From: JAHRAW01 sp965243285
GTDB taxonomy: Bacteria; Pseudomonadota; Gammaproteobacteria; Arenicellales; Poriferihabitantaceae
Reading direction: 5' to 3'
NCBI GenBank assembly: GCA_965243285.1
Contig: OZ251537.1
Coordinates: 1,302,001-1,366,000, forward strand
DNA length: 64,000 nucleotides
This document shows, piece by piece, positions 37,290 to 45,793 of the stretch (within the stretch, counting starts at the first letter, position 1; each line of letters begins with the position of its first letter). Position numbers and translations under genes: made by a program. Below the pieces are notes generated by a model. The model saw only the letters and a program-made list of their open reading frames with translations. It ran no database searches and was not told where the DNA came from.

Positions 37290-37762
37290 CGAAATGGACG
37301 AAATTGAGCCAAAACAGGCCGAATAATATACCTAATCAATATAAAACAATCAATAAAAACAGATAATTATAAAACATAGTTAAAATAAAAGTAAAGAGTT
37401 GGGCTGGGCCGGGTAAATTGAGCGCTACGGCAAGTTTGGCGAAAATTATGGCGGGATTCAGAGCCGATTTAGGTTGAAACTGAGGGCGGAAGGCATCGAT
37501 TGATCGATAAATTCGCCAACTCAGGGCAAAAATCACCCCGCTGATTCCAGGCTGGCGGCGTCGATTCATTAATATATATGCACTCGGCAATTCTCCGCCC
37601 TTTAAGTCACGCGCGACACATATATATGAGATTTATATACCTAAATCCCCATTATTAGGTTGCTAGTTGACGCCAACCGCATCAAAAAAACGCCAATCAA
37701 ACTTGCAGATTTAGGTATGTAAATCCTAAAAATAGGGGATTGTAAAATGCAATCAAGCCAAC
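37290..37762. repeat. AT-rich intergenic region with two copies of an 18 bp near-palindrome
   Basis: No gene. Copies of GATTTAGGTATATAAATC lie at 37630-37647 (inverted) and 37708-37725 (one base different). CATATATATG is at 37619-37628. The second copy falls between TTGCAG and TAAAAA, a weak promoter-like pair upstream of the next gene. Confidence 0.6.
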
Positions 37763-38287
37763 ATGAATCAAGACAATATGAATCAATACTCCATGAATCA
37801 AGACACCATGAATCAAGCCAATGCGAATCAAAATCGGTGTGACGACTTGGAGCGTTTTTATGATTTGTTGGATGCTCTCGCGCATCGCACCCACGGGCTG
37901 CGCTTGCTGGGTAGATGCAGCGGTGGCGATGGCTGGCCGGCGCGCGGCGTGTATTTTTTCTTCGAGGAAGGCGAGCGGCGGACGCACTGCGGCAGTGGGC
38001 TGCGGGTGAGCGAAATTCTGCGGCGCATGCCGGTGTTGCATCTGGCGGTGGATGACGCGCCCAGCCGGCACAGCGCGCGCGGCGAAATCGAACGCGGCGC
38101 CATCGCCTTATTGAGTAATGTCGATAAATCGCCCTTGGATCCGCCATCGCAAAACTGGCTCGGCCGCCATTGCCAGCGCGAAAAAGTACGGATGAGCGGG
38201 CTGTGGAATCAAAACCATGTGGATGAAACCTATAATGCGGCGTTTTTAGATAGCCTCGAACGCCGCATCACCCAATCAGCGCTATGA
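37763..38287 (+). CDS. GIY-YIG-like protein of unknown function
   Basis: 174 residues. After a start made of four near-identical MNQ repeats (ATGAATCAA units, so the true start could be any of them) the protein reads FYDLLDALAHRTHG, GVYFFFEEGERR, then NWLGRHCQREKVRMSGLWNQNHVDETYNAAFLDSLERRI. I recognise the GVYFFFE plus LWNxNHVDExYxxxFLDxLE layout from small bacterial proteins often annotated as GIY-YIG-like. The middle segment that normally follows GVYFFFE seems shortened. The stop overlaps the next ATG as ATGA. It heads the cassette leading to two DNA methyltransferases. Function unproven. Confidence 0.6.
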   Translation: MNQDNMNQYSMNQDTMNQANANQNRCDDLERFYDLLDALAHRTHGLRLLGRCSGGDGWPARGVYFFFEEGERRTHCGSGLRVSEILRRMPVLHLAVDDAPSRHSARGEIERGAIALLSNVDKSPLDPPSQNWLGRHCQREKVRMSGLWNQNHVDETYNAAFLDSLERRITQSAL

Positions 38288-38811
38288 AAATCATCATCCA
38301 ATGCGCCGGCGGCGAAAACCCGCGCGCAAAGTTGCTGGCATATAACCAGCAGTACCAGCAAAACGGCGCCAACCCGGAGGGACTGTTGCCGGCCTGGCAG
38401 TTGTATACCAATAAAACCTATGCCGCCTTGGTGGAAAAATACGGCATCGATGGGGTGTACATTTTATCCGCCGGCTGGGGCTTGATTGCGGTTTCTTTTT
38501 TGACGCCGAATTATGACATCACCTTTTCGCCCAGCGCCGATAAATATAAGCGCCGCCACTCACGAGATAAGTACGAAGATTGGCAAATGCTACCGAACAG
38601 CGCCGAGCGCATCATATTTTTCGGCGGCAAAAGTTACCTCAACATGTTTTGCGAGTTAACCCAAAATCACAGCGGCGAACGCATCGTCTACTACAACGCC
38701 AAAGTCGCCCCGATAGCATCCGGGGTCACTTTGAAAAAATATCAAATTCACTACAACACCAACTGGCACTACGCATGCGCCCAAAAATTCATGGCCGACG
38801 AACTGGCATAA
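38284..38811 (+). CDS. DUF6884-like protein, cassette partner
   Basis: 175 residues, translationally coupled to the preceding gene. It begins MKIIIQCAGGENPRAKLLAY and contains VYILSAGWGLIAVSFLTPNYDITFS, then IIFFGGKSYLNMFCELT. The YILSAxxGLI core followed by a strand and helix resembles the YaaA/DUF6884 group, whose members often sit near nucleases and restriction genes. No catalytic residues can be assigned. Still GC-moderate, unlike the AT-rich genes after it, so it may belong with the upstream gene rather than with the methyltransferases. Confidence 0.55.
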   Translation: MKIIIQCAGGENPRAKLLAYNQQYQQNGANPEGLLPAWQLYTNKTYAALVEKYGIDGVYILSAGWGLIAVSFLTPNYDITFSPSADKYKRRHSRDKYEDWQMLPNSAERIIFFGGKSYLNMFCELTQNHSGERIVYYNAKVAPIASGVTLKKYQIHYNTNWHYACAQKFMADELA

Positions 38812-38823
38812 CGCGATTGAAGC

Positions 38824-40041
38824 ATGCATGCTCCATTAAAGAAACCAGTAGAGCCAATGTCTAGTAAAATAGATGCTATTAAAAGCACTGAAGAAAAAAC
38901 AGATAGATTTCACTGTCTTGGTGAAATTGACTGGGATTTTGCGGAAGCATTGATGAATAATGCAACAAATGCACTGCATCCATATCCAGCTAAATTTATT
39001 CCTCAGATTCCACGAGCATTTATTGAGCAACTATCGAACAAGGGGGACACAGTATATGACCCATTTCTAGGTAGCAGCACAACTGCTGTGGAGGCTAATA
39101 TTTTAGGACGCGATGCGATTGGGAATGATGTTAATGAGTTGGCGATTTTAATTTCAAAAGTAAAGACAACGCCTATAAAAAATAAAACATTATTAATGAT
39201 TGATGGCTTGTTGTATAAAATAAAAAACCGTATTGATTTGCTATATTCAGGGAAACATGATAATATAGTGAAGCCAAACATCGTTAACCTTAACATGTGG
39301 TTCGAGGAATTTGTAATAAACGAGATTGTTATAATCAAGGACGAGATAGGAAAACTTAATGATCAAAAAACAATTTATTTATGCAATATATCTTTGTCCG
39401 GAATAATTATTAATGTTTCAAGACAAGACAGTGACACACGATATGTACGGGTTCAAAAAACAATTAAACATTTTTCCACATACAATAAATTCTACCGACA
39501 AGTCAAAAAATTAATAAAAATTATTATATCGTCCAATGATTTTATTAAAAATGGGAAATCTATATTTAAAGTCGATGACACTCGAACGAAAAATATATTT
39601 GAGGAGAATTCAGCTGACTTGTCAGTCACTTCTCCACCATATCCAAATGCGTACGATTACCACCTTTATCATAAATATAGATTATTTTGGTTGGGAATGA
39701 ATCCGCACCAGTTGCGGAAATCCGAAATTGGCGCGCATTCGGACTATTCAAGAAAAAATGGACCTAACGAATTTGACTTCATGAGAGACATGGAGGTATG
39801 CTTGTTGAACATAAGCAGCATAATTAAGAGAGATGGATATTTAGTTTTCGTGATTGGTGATTCAATCTTAAAAGGAAGGAGTATTAAGAATGATGAAATA
39901 CTAAAAAAAGCAGATTTAAGTACGCCATTCAGGTTTGTTACTCAATATACGCGAAACTTAAAATTAAACCGAAAGTCCTTCAACCCAAAAATTGGAAATA
40001 TCAAGACCGAAAACATTGTAGTATTTGAAAATAGGAAATAG
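38824..40041 (+). CDS. DNA methyltransferase 1 of the AT-rich restriction-modification cassette
   Basis: 405 residues; ATG at 38824, with a second candidate at 38857 (MSSKIDAIK). The AdoMet motif DPFLGSSTT (79-87) precedes the catalytic TSPPYPNAYDY (269-279), with about 180 residues between. ALHPYPAKFIPQIPRAFIE before the motif is typical of this methyltransferase group. SPPY suggests N4-cytosine or N6-adenine methylation, with m4C favoured. The gene is AT-rich with many AAA/AAT/ATA codons, unlike the chromosome, implying transfer. It is followed after 3 bases by a second methyltransferase; such pairs usually serve the two strands of an asymmetric site. Confidence 0.88.
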   Translation: MHAPLKKPVEPMSSKIDAIKSTEEKTDRFHCLGEIDWDFAEALMNNATNALHPYPAKFIPQIPRAFIEQLSNKGDTVYDPFLGSSTTAVEANILGRDAIGNDVNELAILISKVKTTPIKNKTLLMIDGLLYKIKNRIDLLYSGKHDNIVKPNIVNLNMWFEEFVINEIVIIKDEIGKLNDQKTIYLCNISLSGIIINVSRQDSDTRYVRVQKTIKHFSTYNKFYRQVKKLIKIIISSNDFIKNGKSIFKVDDTRTKNIFEENSADLSVTSPPYPNAYDYHLYHKYRLFWLGMNPHQLRKSEIGAHSDYSRKNGPNEFDFMRDMEVCLLNISSIIKRDGYLVFVIGDSILKGRSIKNDEILKKADLSTPFRFVTQYTRNLKLNRKSFNPKIGNIKTENIVVFENRK

Positions 40042-40044
40042 AAT

Positions 40045-41616
40045 ATGTTTCATTACCAAATCAACTTTTCAAACTACAAACTGAAAAGTTACGAAAAAGA
40101 TCTCGCCTTAAAAGAGTTTGAAGGGCAGTTCCCGTCGGTCAAGGAAAAAAATGTAACTGATGGATGGATTTCGTTCACCACAAACAAGCTTCTTAGCGAG
40201 CATAAATTAAAAAAACTTACGTTTTATAGCGATTTTAACTACCGCAATGGACATGTAAGAACGGCGAACATCTTAACTGACCAGACGGTGATTGAAAATT
40301 GCCACAAAGGCCAACCAAATTTACTCGGAAATATAGTGCCGAAAAGGGCGCGTGATATTCGCTATTTAACTCACTCCGCTCATGAATATAAGGGTAGATT
40401 TTATCCTCAGATTGCAAAATCTTTGTTGAATTATGCGGGTGTCAAAGCTGGCGACACCGTGCTTGATCCTTTTTGCGGAAGTGGAACCACATTAGTTGAG
40501 AGTTTTCTTTTCGGCATAAATGCTATTGGTGTTGATATTAATCCGATTGCTTATTTGATCACTAAGGCAAAAGTAAAAAGCCTGACTCTGCAACAGAAAG
40601 ACCTTATGGTAGTGAGGAAGTTGTTTGCAAACTTGGCAGGTAATGCTGATTGGGAGGGAGTTGAATTAGAAAAACATAGCAATAATTTGGATATTGAATA
40701 TTTGATGAGTTGGTTCCCCGTATGCAACCTCAAGAAAATTATTTTTATTCAGAATAGGATTGCTACGCTTCCCACTGAACCATTGAAATTATTTTCAAGG
40801 GTTGTACTGAGTAATATATTGAAAGATTTTTCATTTCAAGAACCTTCGCAACTACGAACTCGGAGGAGGGTAGATGTCCCGCCGAATAATCTTGCCGATG
40901 TATTTGAAAAAAACTTGAATGATCAAGTCGAAAGACTTGAAAAATTTCAGGAGTTAAATCGTCTCGATATAAACGCACATGTTAATAATTATTTAGGTGA
41001 TGTTAGAAACCTATTGAAAAGCGCAAATTTGGGAAAAAATTCAATAGATGTTGTTATTACCTCGCCGCCTTATGCAACAGCCTTGCCATATGTCGACACG
41101 GACAGGCTATCTTTGTTTGCTTTTGGATATACAGACAAAAGCAGTTTCAAAGAGTTAGAAAAATCTCTAATTGGCAATAGGGAAATTACAAAAGTTAACC
41201 GTATAGCCCTTGATGCGGAACTTCAAAAAAATTTCAAATCTTCCATTTTACCGGATGAAGTAGTCGCTGTATTGCAAAAAATATTTTTCCTTAATGTAAA
41301 ATCTGATGTTGGATTTAGAAGGAAAAATACAGCTGCTGTGTTCTATAAATACTTTATGGATATGTACAGAGGGATTGGGGAAGTTTCTCGAGTATTAAAG
41401 CGGGGTAAGTTGGCATTTTTTGTTGTGGGAAATAATCGCACAACTGCAGGAAATGAAAATATAAAAGTACCTACGGATGATTTTGTTAGGTTAATTGCAG
41501 AAAAACATGATTTTCAGTTAGTTGAGAAAATTCCGATGTCAGTGCAAAAAAGTTATATGATTCACTCTAAAAATTCAATAAACACAGAATCTATTTTAGT
41601 TTTGCGGCGGAAATGA
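40045..41616 (+). CDS. DNA methyltransferase 2 of the AT-rich restriction-modification cassette
   Basis: 523 residues. DPFCGSGTT (141-149) with EYKGRFYPQIAKSLLNYAG ahead of it, and TSPPYATALPYVDTDRLSLF from 339. The layout matches the preceding enzyme with an added ~100-residue N-terminal domain lacking known motifs. FVVGNNRTTAGNE near the end corresponds to a late Rossmann strand. Composition is strongly AT-biased, like its neighbours. Its stop TGA overlaps an ATG at 41613 that probably began the nuclease gene, suggesting an original operon of two methyltransferases and a nuclease. Confidence 0.88.
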   Translation: MFHYQINFSNYKLKSYEKDLALKEFEGQFPSVKEKNVTDGWISFTTNKLLSEHKLKKLTFYSDFNYRNGHVRTANILTDQTVIENCHKGQPNLLGNIVPKRARDIRYLTHSAHEYKGRFYPQIAKSLLNYAGVKAGDTVLDPFCGSGTTLVESFLFGINAIGVDINPIAYLITKAKVKSLTLQQKDLMVVRKLFANLAGNADWEGVELEKHSNNLDIEYLMSWFPVCNLKKIIFIQNRIATLPTEPLKLFSRVVLSNILKDFSFQEPSQLRTRRRVDVPPNNLADVFEKNLNDQVERLEKFQELNRLDINAHVNNYLGDVRNLLKSANLGKNSIDVVITSPPYATALPYVDTDRLSLFAFGYTDKSSFKELEKSLIGNREITKVNRIALDAELQKNFKSSILPDEVVAVLQKIFFLNVKSDVGFRRKNTAAVFYKYFMDMYRGIGEVSRVLKRGKLAFFVVGNNRTTAGNENIKVPTDDFVRLIAEKHDFQLVEKIPMSVQKSYMIHSKNSINTESILVLRRK

Positions 41617-41649
41617 GTAATAGAATTAACTCTTTTCACGCATGAAAAT

Positions 41650-42363
41650 ATGGTTGGTCTGGAAATTTCCCGATCTCTCTTGAGCGGGAAGTATTCAGAT
41701 TTTAAAATTGCAGTTGCATATTCTAAAAATTCTGGAATTGGTAGGATCTACAATGATCTTTTGAAATTTTCAGATGACGGAGGAACGACATCTGTTATCG
41801 CTGGAATTGATCAAGGGAATACATCTTACAGAGAAATTATTGAAAAAACCATTGATTTACCTTTTTATAGAAAAAACCCGCGTAAATCCGTGCCGTCAAT
41901 TTCTAGTGAAATTAATACAACAGCCCCATCATTAAGTAAGAAATTCTCAATGACTCTTTCGAATTTTGATGTAAGTGAAAAAAGCTCGGATCCGGTTATT
42001 CTTATTCCAATTGCGGCATTAAAAATGATGCCGACTTTTTGGAACTGGCCAATGTTTTATACTGATTCTGGCGCCGGCTACCCGCAGTTGTACGCAACTG
42101 CAACTATTGTGGTTGATGGAAAAACTCATAAAGATAAGCATATCCGAATTTATTATTATAAAAATAAATCGGAATTTCGTTTGCAGTGTGACATAATAAA
42201 AAGGAGCGGCAAGGCAGGGGATATTGTCTCAATTTTAAAAAATCACACTAAACCACACGAATTTGTGATTGAACTTACTAGATCAATGTCGCCTGACTTT
42301 GGTTCGCTGAATAGGTTGTTGACGATAAAAGTGAGTACGCATAAAAGCTTTGCTTACTTGTAA
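41650..42363 (+). pseudogene. NgoFVII/PLD-like restriction endonuclease, probably defective
   Basis: The 237-residue frame begins inside what looks like the first strand of a phospholipase D-type nuclease domain (SDFKIAVAYSKNSGIGRIYNDLL, SVIAGIDQGNTSYREII). It ends with a C-terminal domain (VILIPIAALKMMPTFWNWPMFY, IRIYYYKNKSEFRLQCDIIKR) that I associate with NgoFVII-type enzymes. The catalytic HxK segment expected between them is absent; TIDLPFYRKNP runs straight into the linker. At the 5' end, ATGAGTAATAGAATT at 41613 overlaps the methyltransferase stop, but its frame stops after 10 codons. The frame of this ORF reads IELTLFTHENMVG upstream with no start, so a small indel is likely. Probably dead. 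Confidence 0.6.
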
Positions 42364-42396
42364 TTAAATTTCTCAACAGAATGTTCGAATATTTTG

Positions 42397-43347
42397 TTAA
42401 ACCAAGGCATCCGCCAGGGCGATAAATTGGGTGGGCGATAACATCTCGGCGCGTAATGTCGGGTCGATGTCGGCGGCGGTGAAGTGGCTGGGTTGCGCGA
42501 TACTTTTGAGGGCGTTGGCGAGGGTTTTTCGGCGTTGGCCGAAGGCCGCCGTCACCACGGCGTTGAGTATTTTAGGGTCGCGGGCGCGCAGCGGTGGGTT
42601 TTTGGGGGTTAGTCGCAGCACCGTGGAGCGCACTTTGGGCGGCGGCTCGAAGGCGGTGGGTGGCACTTCGAATAAAGCCTCGCAGCGCACTGCCATGGCC
42701 GCCATCACCCCGAGTCGGCCGTAGTTTTTATCGCCTGGCGCCGCGCACAGCCGCAGCGCCACCTCCTTTTGCAGCATGAACAGCATGTCATCAATGCGCG
42801 CGATGTGGCGCAGCAAATGGAAAATCAGCGGCGTTGAGATGTTGTACGGCAGATTGCCGACCACCCGCAGCCGCTCGGCGGGGTCGGCGGCTGTGCTTAA
42901 ATCAAAGCGCAGAATGTCCGCTTCAATCACCCGCACTTGATGCGGCGGATAGCGTTGCTTTAGCCGGTGCGCCAAATCGCGGTCGATTTCCACCACGGTG
43001 AGGGGCGAATCGCGGGTCGCCAGGGCCTCGGTCAAAGCGCCGAGGCCAGGCCCGATTTCGATGATGCGCCGCCCATCCGCGGTCCCCAGCGCGGCGATGA
43101 TGCGGTGCAATATAGCCACATCGGTCAAAAAATGTTGCCCGAAACGCTTGCGCGGGCGGTGGTTTGGCGTGGTCAATGGGGGGTGATGGGGTGGCTGGTA
43201 GGGCAATTCGGCGGCGGCGGGGGGTCGCTTTTGATGTTGATGTTGATGTTGATGTTGATGTTGATGTTGATGTTGATGTTGATTGTTACTTTTGATTTTG
43301 GCTTTGGCTTTGGCTTTTGTTTTTGTTTTACTCCCCCCCCGCTTCAT
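42397..43347 (-). CDS. rsmA: 16S rRNA dimethyladenosine transferase RsmA (KsgA)
   Basis: Dimethylates two adjacent adenines near the 3' end of 16S rRNA. The conserved protein starts at RKRFGQHFLTDVAILHRII. EIGPGLGALTEAL is the AdoMet motif, NLPYNISTPLIFHLL the catalytic NLPY, and VPPTAFEPPPKVRSTVLRL the C-terminal mark. The only ATG is at 43347, inside a repeat element. From it the first ~75 residues are Lys/Ala and Gln-His repeats plus a Pro-rich stretch. In-frame TTG codons downstream (in AELPYQP and PPLTTPN) are possible shorter starts. The gene follows pdxA, as in other gammaproteobacteria. Confidence 0.9.
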   Translation of the reverse strand: MKRGGSKTKTKAKAKAKIKSNNQHQHQHQHQHQHQHQHQKRPPAAAELPYQPPHHPPLTTPNHRPRKRFGQHFLTDVAILHRIIAALGTADGRRIIEIGPGLGALTEALATRDSPLTVVEIDRDLAHRLKQRYPPHQVRVIEADILRFDLSTAADPAERLRVVGNLPYNISTPLIFHLLRHIARIDDMLFMLQKEVALRLCAAPGDKNYGRLGVMAAMAVRCEALFEVPPTAFEPPPKVRSTVLRLTPKNPPLRARDPKILNAVVTAAFGQRRKTLANALKSIAQPSHFTAADIDPTLRAEMLSPTQFIALADALV

Positions 43348-43680
43348 CTGGGGGTGGTCAAATTAGGTCGAGCCGATAGGATCGGATTGGTTTGGTGGGG
43401 GGACTTTGGCTTTTCGCTTTAGACTTGGCTTTTGACTTGGCTTTAGACTTGGCTTTTGGTTTTTACCTTTCCCCTCATTTGGGCTGATGAGTTGAAGATT
43501 TAAAAGCAAAAGCAAAAAGACCAACCTCAACAGCCCCCCACCAAATCAGGCGATAAAGCCGCCTGATTTGACTCCCCCCAGATGAAGCACGGGGGGGAGT
43601 AAAACGTTAAAAGCCAAAAGCCAAAAGCAAAATCAAAAGCGAAAAGCGAACAACAGCAATCAAGTAAGCGGATTTCGGTA
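43215..43680. repeat. Composite palindromic element cluster between rsmA and pdxA
   Basis: From the left: TTGATG hexamers (43229-43281) read in frame by the rsmA ORF, then a T-oriented unit (43330-43400) with a diverged AAATTAGG B stem. Then a core CCTCATTTGGGCTGATGAGTTGAAGATTTAAAAG. Then an A-oriented unit (43536-43600) with stem AAATCAGGCG/CGCCTGATTT. Confidence 0.8.
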
Positions 43681-43749
43681 ATAAATCTCAAAAATATTGC
43701 CCGGAGCGGTGGGTGGGGGGTTGGATTCAGTCAATGGGGGCGAGTTGAT

Positions 43750-44817
43750 TTATTCAGCGGGCCGGGCAGCCAATTGTGCGGCCATGGCGATGGCGGCTTG
43801 CAGGCTGGATTCGCAGGCGGTGAAGGCGCCGGCCAATTCGGCGGCGGTGCCGTGGTCCACCGAGGTGCGGATGATGGGCAAGCCGAGGGTGAGGTTCACG
43901 GTTTCGCCGAAGCCGCGGGATTTTATCGCCGGCAGGCCTTGGTCGTGATACATCGCCAACACCGCATCGAGGTCGGCTAAGCGCGCCGGGGTGTAGGCGG
44001 TGTCGGCCGAAATCGGGCCGATGAGGCGGGCCTCATGGCCGGCCTGGGCGCGTAATTTGTCTAAGGTGGGGGTGATGATGTCGGCTTCCTCGGCGCCGAT
44101 GTAGCCGCCTTCGCCGGCGTGAGGGTTTAATCCGCATACGCCGAGTGTTGGGCGCGGAATTTTGAACAATCTACGCAGGTCGGCCAAGATGATGGCGATG
44201 ACTTCTTCGAGGCGCGCCGCGGTGACGCTGGCCGGCACTTGCGCCAGCGGGATGTGGTTGCTCAGCAGGCATAGCCGCATGGAGGGGTGGCTTAGCATCA
44301 TCACCGGCGAAGGCGCGTTGCAACGCCGCGCGATCCATTCGGTGTGGCCGCAAAAGGGGATGCCGGCTTGGTTGATGATGGCTTTGTTGACCGGCGCGGT
44401 GACCATGGCATCGAACGCGCCGGCGAGGCATAAATCCACTGCCCTCTCGATGCACGCGATCACATAGCCGCTGTTGTCGGGGTTCAGTTTGCCTGGCGTC
44501 ACAGTCGCCGGGCAGGGGTGGTGAATCACTGGCAATACTGGGCGATGGTGGCCGGGGTTGGGCCCGGGTTTGGGTTTGAGTTTGGGATGGGTGGTGGGGC
44601 TATCGCTGGCGCCGGATTCGCCGGCCTCGATCACGGTCACCACCGTCCCCAGCGCCGCCAGACTCTCGGCGCGCGCGGTCAGCATGTGGATGTCGGCGAT
44701 GGCAACGACGCCATCGGCCAGCCCGCTCGCGGCCGCCTTTAGCATGATGTCGGGGCCGATTCCCGCTGGCTCGCCGACGCTGATGATGATGCGTGGTGTG
44801 GTGGTGGGTTCTGTCAT
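43750..44817 (-). CDS. pdxA: 4-hydroxythreonine-4-phosphate dehydrogenase
   Basis: NAD-dependent enzyme of pyridoxal phosphate synthesis, 355 residues. ISVGEPAGIGPDIMLKA starts the protein. CGHTEWIA, the histidine-bearing GLNPHAGEGGYIGAEE, ADTAYTPA, MYHDQGLPAIKSRGFGETVNLTLGLPIIRTSVDHGTAAELAG and the intervening strands all match. A Pro/Lys-rich insertion (TTHPKLKPKPGPNPGHHRP) interrupts the N-terminal domain. In relatives pdxA is followed directly by rsmA; here a repeat cluster lies between. Confidence 0.95.
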   Translation of the reverse strand: MTEPTTTPRIIISVGEPAGIGPDIMLKAAASGLADGVVAIADIHMLTARAESLAALGTVVTVIEAGESGASDSPTTHPKLKPKPGPNPGHHRPVLPVIHHPCPATVTPGKLNPDNSGYVIACIERAVDLCLAGAFDAMVTAPVNKAIINQAGIPFCGHTEWIARRCNAPSPVMMLSHPSMRLCLLSNHIPLAQVPASVTAARLEEVIAIILADLRRLFKIPRPTLGVCGLNPHAGEGGYIGAEEADIITPTLDKLRAQAGHEARLIGPISADTAYTPARLADLDAVLAMYHDQGLPAIKSRGFGETVNLTLGLPIIRTSVDHGTAAELAGAFTACESSLQAAIAMAAQLAARPAE

Positions 44818-44959
44818 CTCACTGCGTTGTTAAGTGTTATGCGCCATGGAGTTATGTTATCGATATATCAATGCGGCAATTTATTAAGGTTGATTTATTA
44901 ATACATTCGATAAATTAGTGATAACTAAATTAGTGGGATTTGTATATCTAAATTTGTAC

Positions 44960-45245
44960 GGGGAGGTTGGTTTTTGATTTTGCTGTTAAGGCTTCGCTCC
45001 ACCCTATCTTTTTAGGTGGGAGCCAAAACTGGCGGCTTCATCGCCAGTTTTGGTGGGGGGTAATGTTGACTTTAATTTTAATTTTAATTTTGATGTTGAA
45101 TCGGCTTTTGATTGTCGTTTTTGATTTTGGCTTTGGCTTTTGTTTTACTCCCCCCAGATGAAGCTAAGGTGGAGTAAAAAGTTAAAAGCCAAAGCCAAAG
45201 CCAAAGCCAAAGCCAAAGCCAAAGCCAAAAGCCAAAAGCCAAACG
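44960..45245. repeat. Composite palindromic element between pdxA and the alkyltransferase-like gene
   Basis: A T-oriented unit (44990-45060) with CTATCTTTTT in the A loop and AAAACTGGCG B stem. GMTKTT hexamers follow, then an A-type hairpin (CTCCCCCCAGATGAAGC...GGTGGAG) that turns directly into A-oriented AAAGCC hexamers. Confidence 0.75.
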
Positions 45246-45295
45246 CTGTCTCCATAAAACATTCGCTGACCTCAAAAAATGCCAATCGGACTGCA

Positions 45296-45313
45296 GATTT
45301 AGGTATATAAATC
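45296..45313. repeat. 18 bp near-palindrome GATTTAGGTATATAAATC
   Basis: Exact copy of the consensus, preceded by CTGCA and a CCAAT-like context shared with the copy at 37708. Confidence 0.6.
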
Positions 45314-45355
45314 TCAAATTAATCAATGCCGGTCAATTAATTAACCTAGCGCGAA

Positions 45356-45745
45356 TTAATTAACATCACCGCCATCAACATCACCCGCCTTAGCATCGTT
45401 TGCATCAACATCAACATCATCACCAACATCAACACCAACACCAACATCTTCAATCCACCCGAACTGCGCGAAATCTACGCGGCCGTTTTGGGCAAATATC
45501 ACGCCTTCGCGCAGCAGTTTTTGTTTTTGCGCGTCATCGCCGCCGCCATTTTTGCGGGCGCTGATTTCGCCACGACTGTTGATGATGCGATGCCATGGAA
45601 TGCCTTGCGCGGGCGAGGCGGCGGCCATGGCATAGCCCACTTGGCGCGCCGGGCAGCCGACCATGCGGGCGATGCGGCCGTAACTCGCCACCGAGCCGCG
45701 CGGGATGCGGCGCACCACCGCGTAGATTCGCTGATAGACGCTCAT
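45356..45745 (-). CDS. Alkyltransferase-like protein (ATL, MGMT family without catalytic Cys)
   Basis: 129 residues. The fold of the O6-alkylguanine transferase DNA-binding domain is clear (VYQRIYAVVRRIPRGSVASYGRIARMVG, RQVGYAMAA). The active-site motif is PWHRI, with tryptophan in place of the alkyl-accepting cysteine of PCHRV. ATL proteins bind O6-alkylguanine and hand it to nucleotide excision repair. The last ~30 residues (from DVGVGVDVGDDVDVD) are an acidic tail translated from a hexamer repeat (ATCAAC/ATCATC on the plus strand), so the tail is probably not functional. Identity is good; partner dependence is by analogy. Confidence 0.88.
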   Translation of the reverse strand: MSVYQRIYAVVRRIPRGSVASYGRIARMVGCPARQVGYAMAAASPAQGIPWHRIINSRGEISARKNGGGDDAQKQKLLREGVIFAQNGRVDFAQFGWIEDVGVGVDVGDDVDVDANDAKAGDVDGGDVN

Positions 45746-45793
45746 CGGCTAAGGGTTGGGCAGTCGGTGGGCGATTCGATGCTTGTTCGGCGC

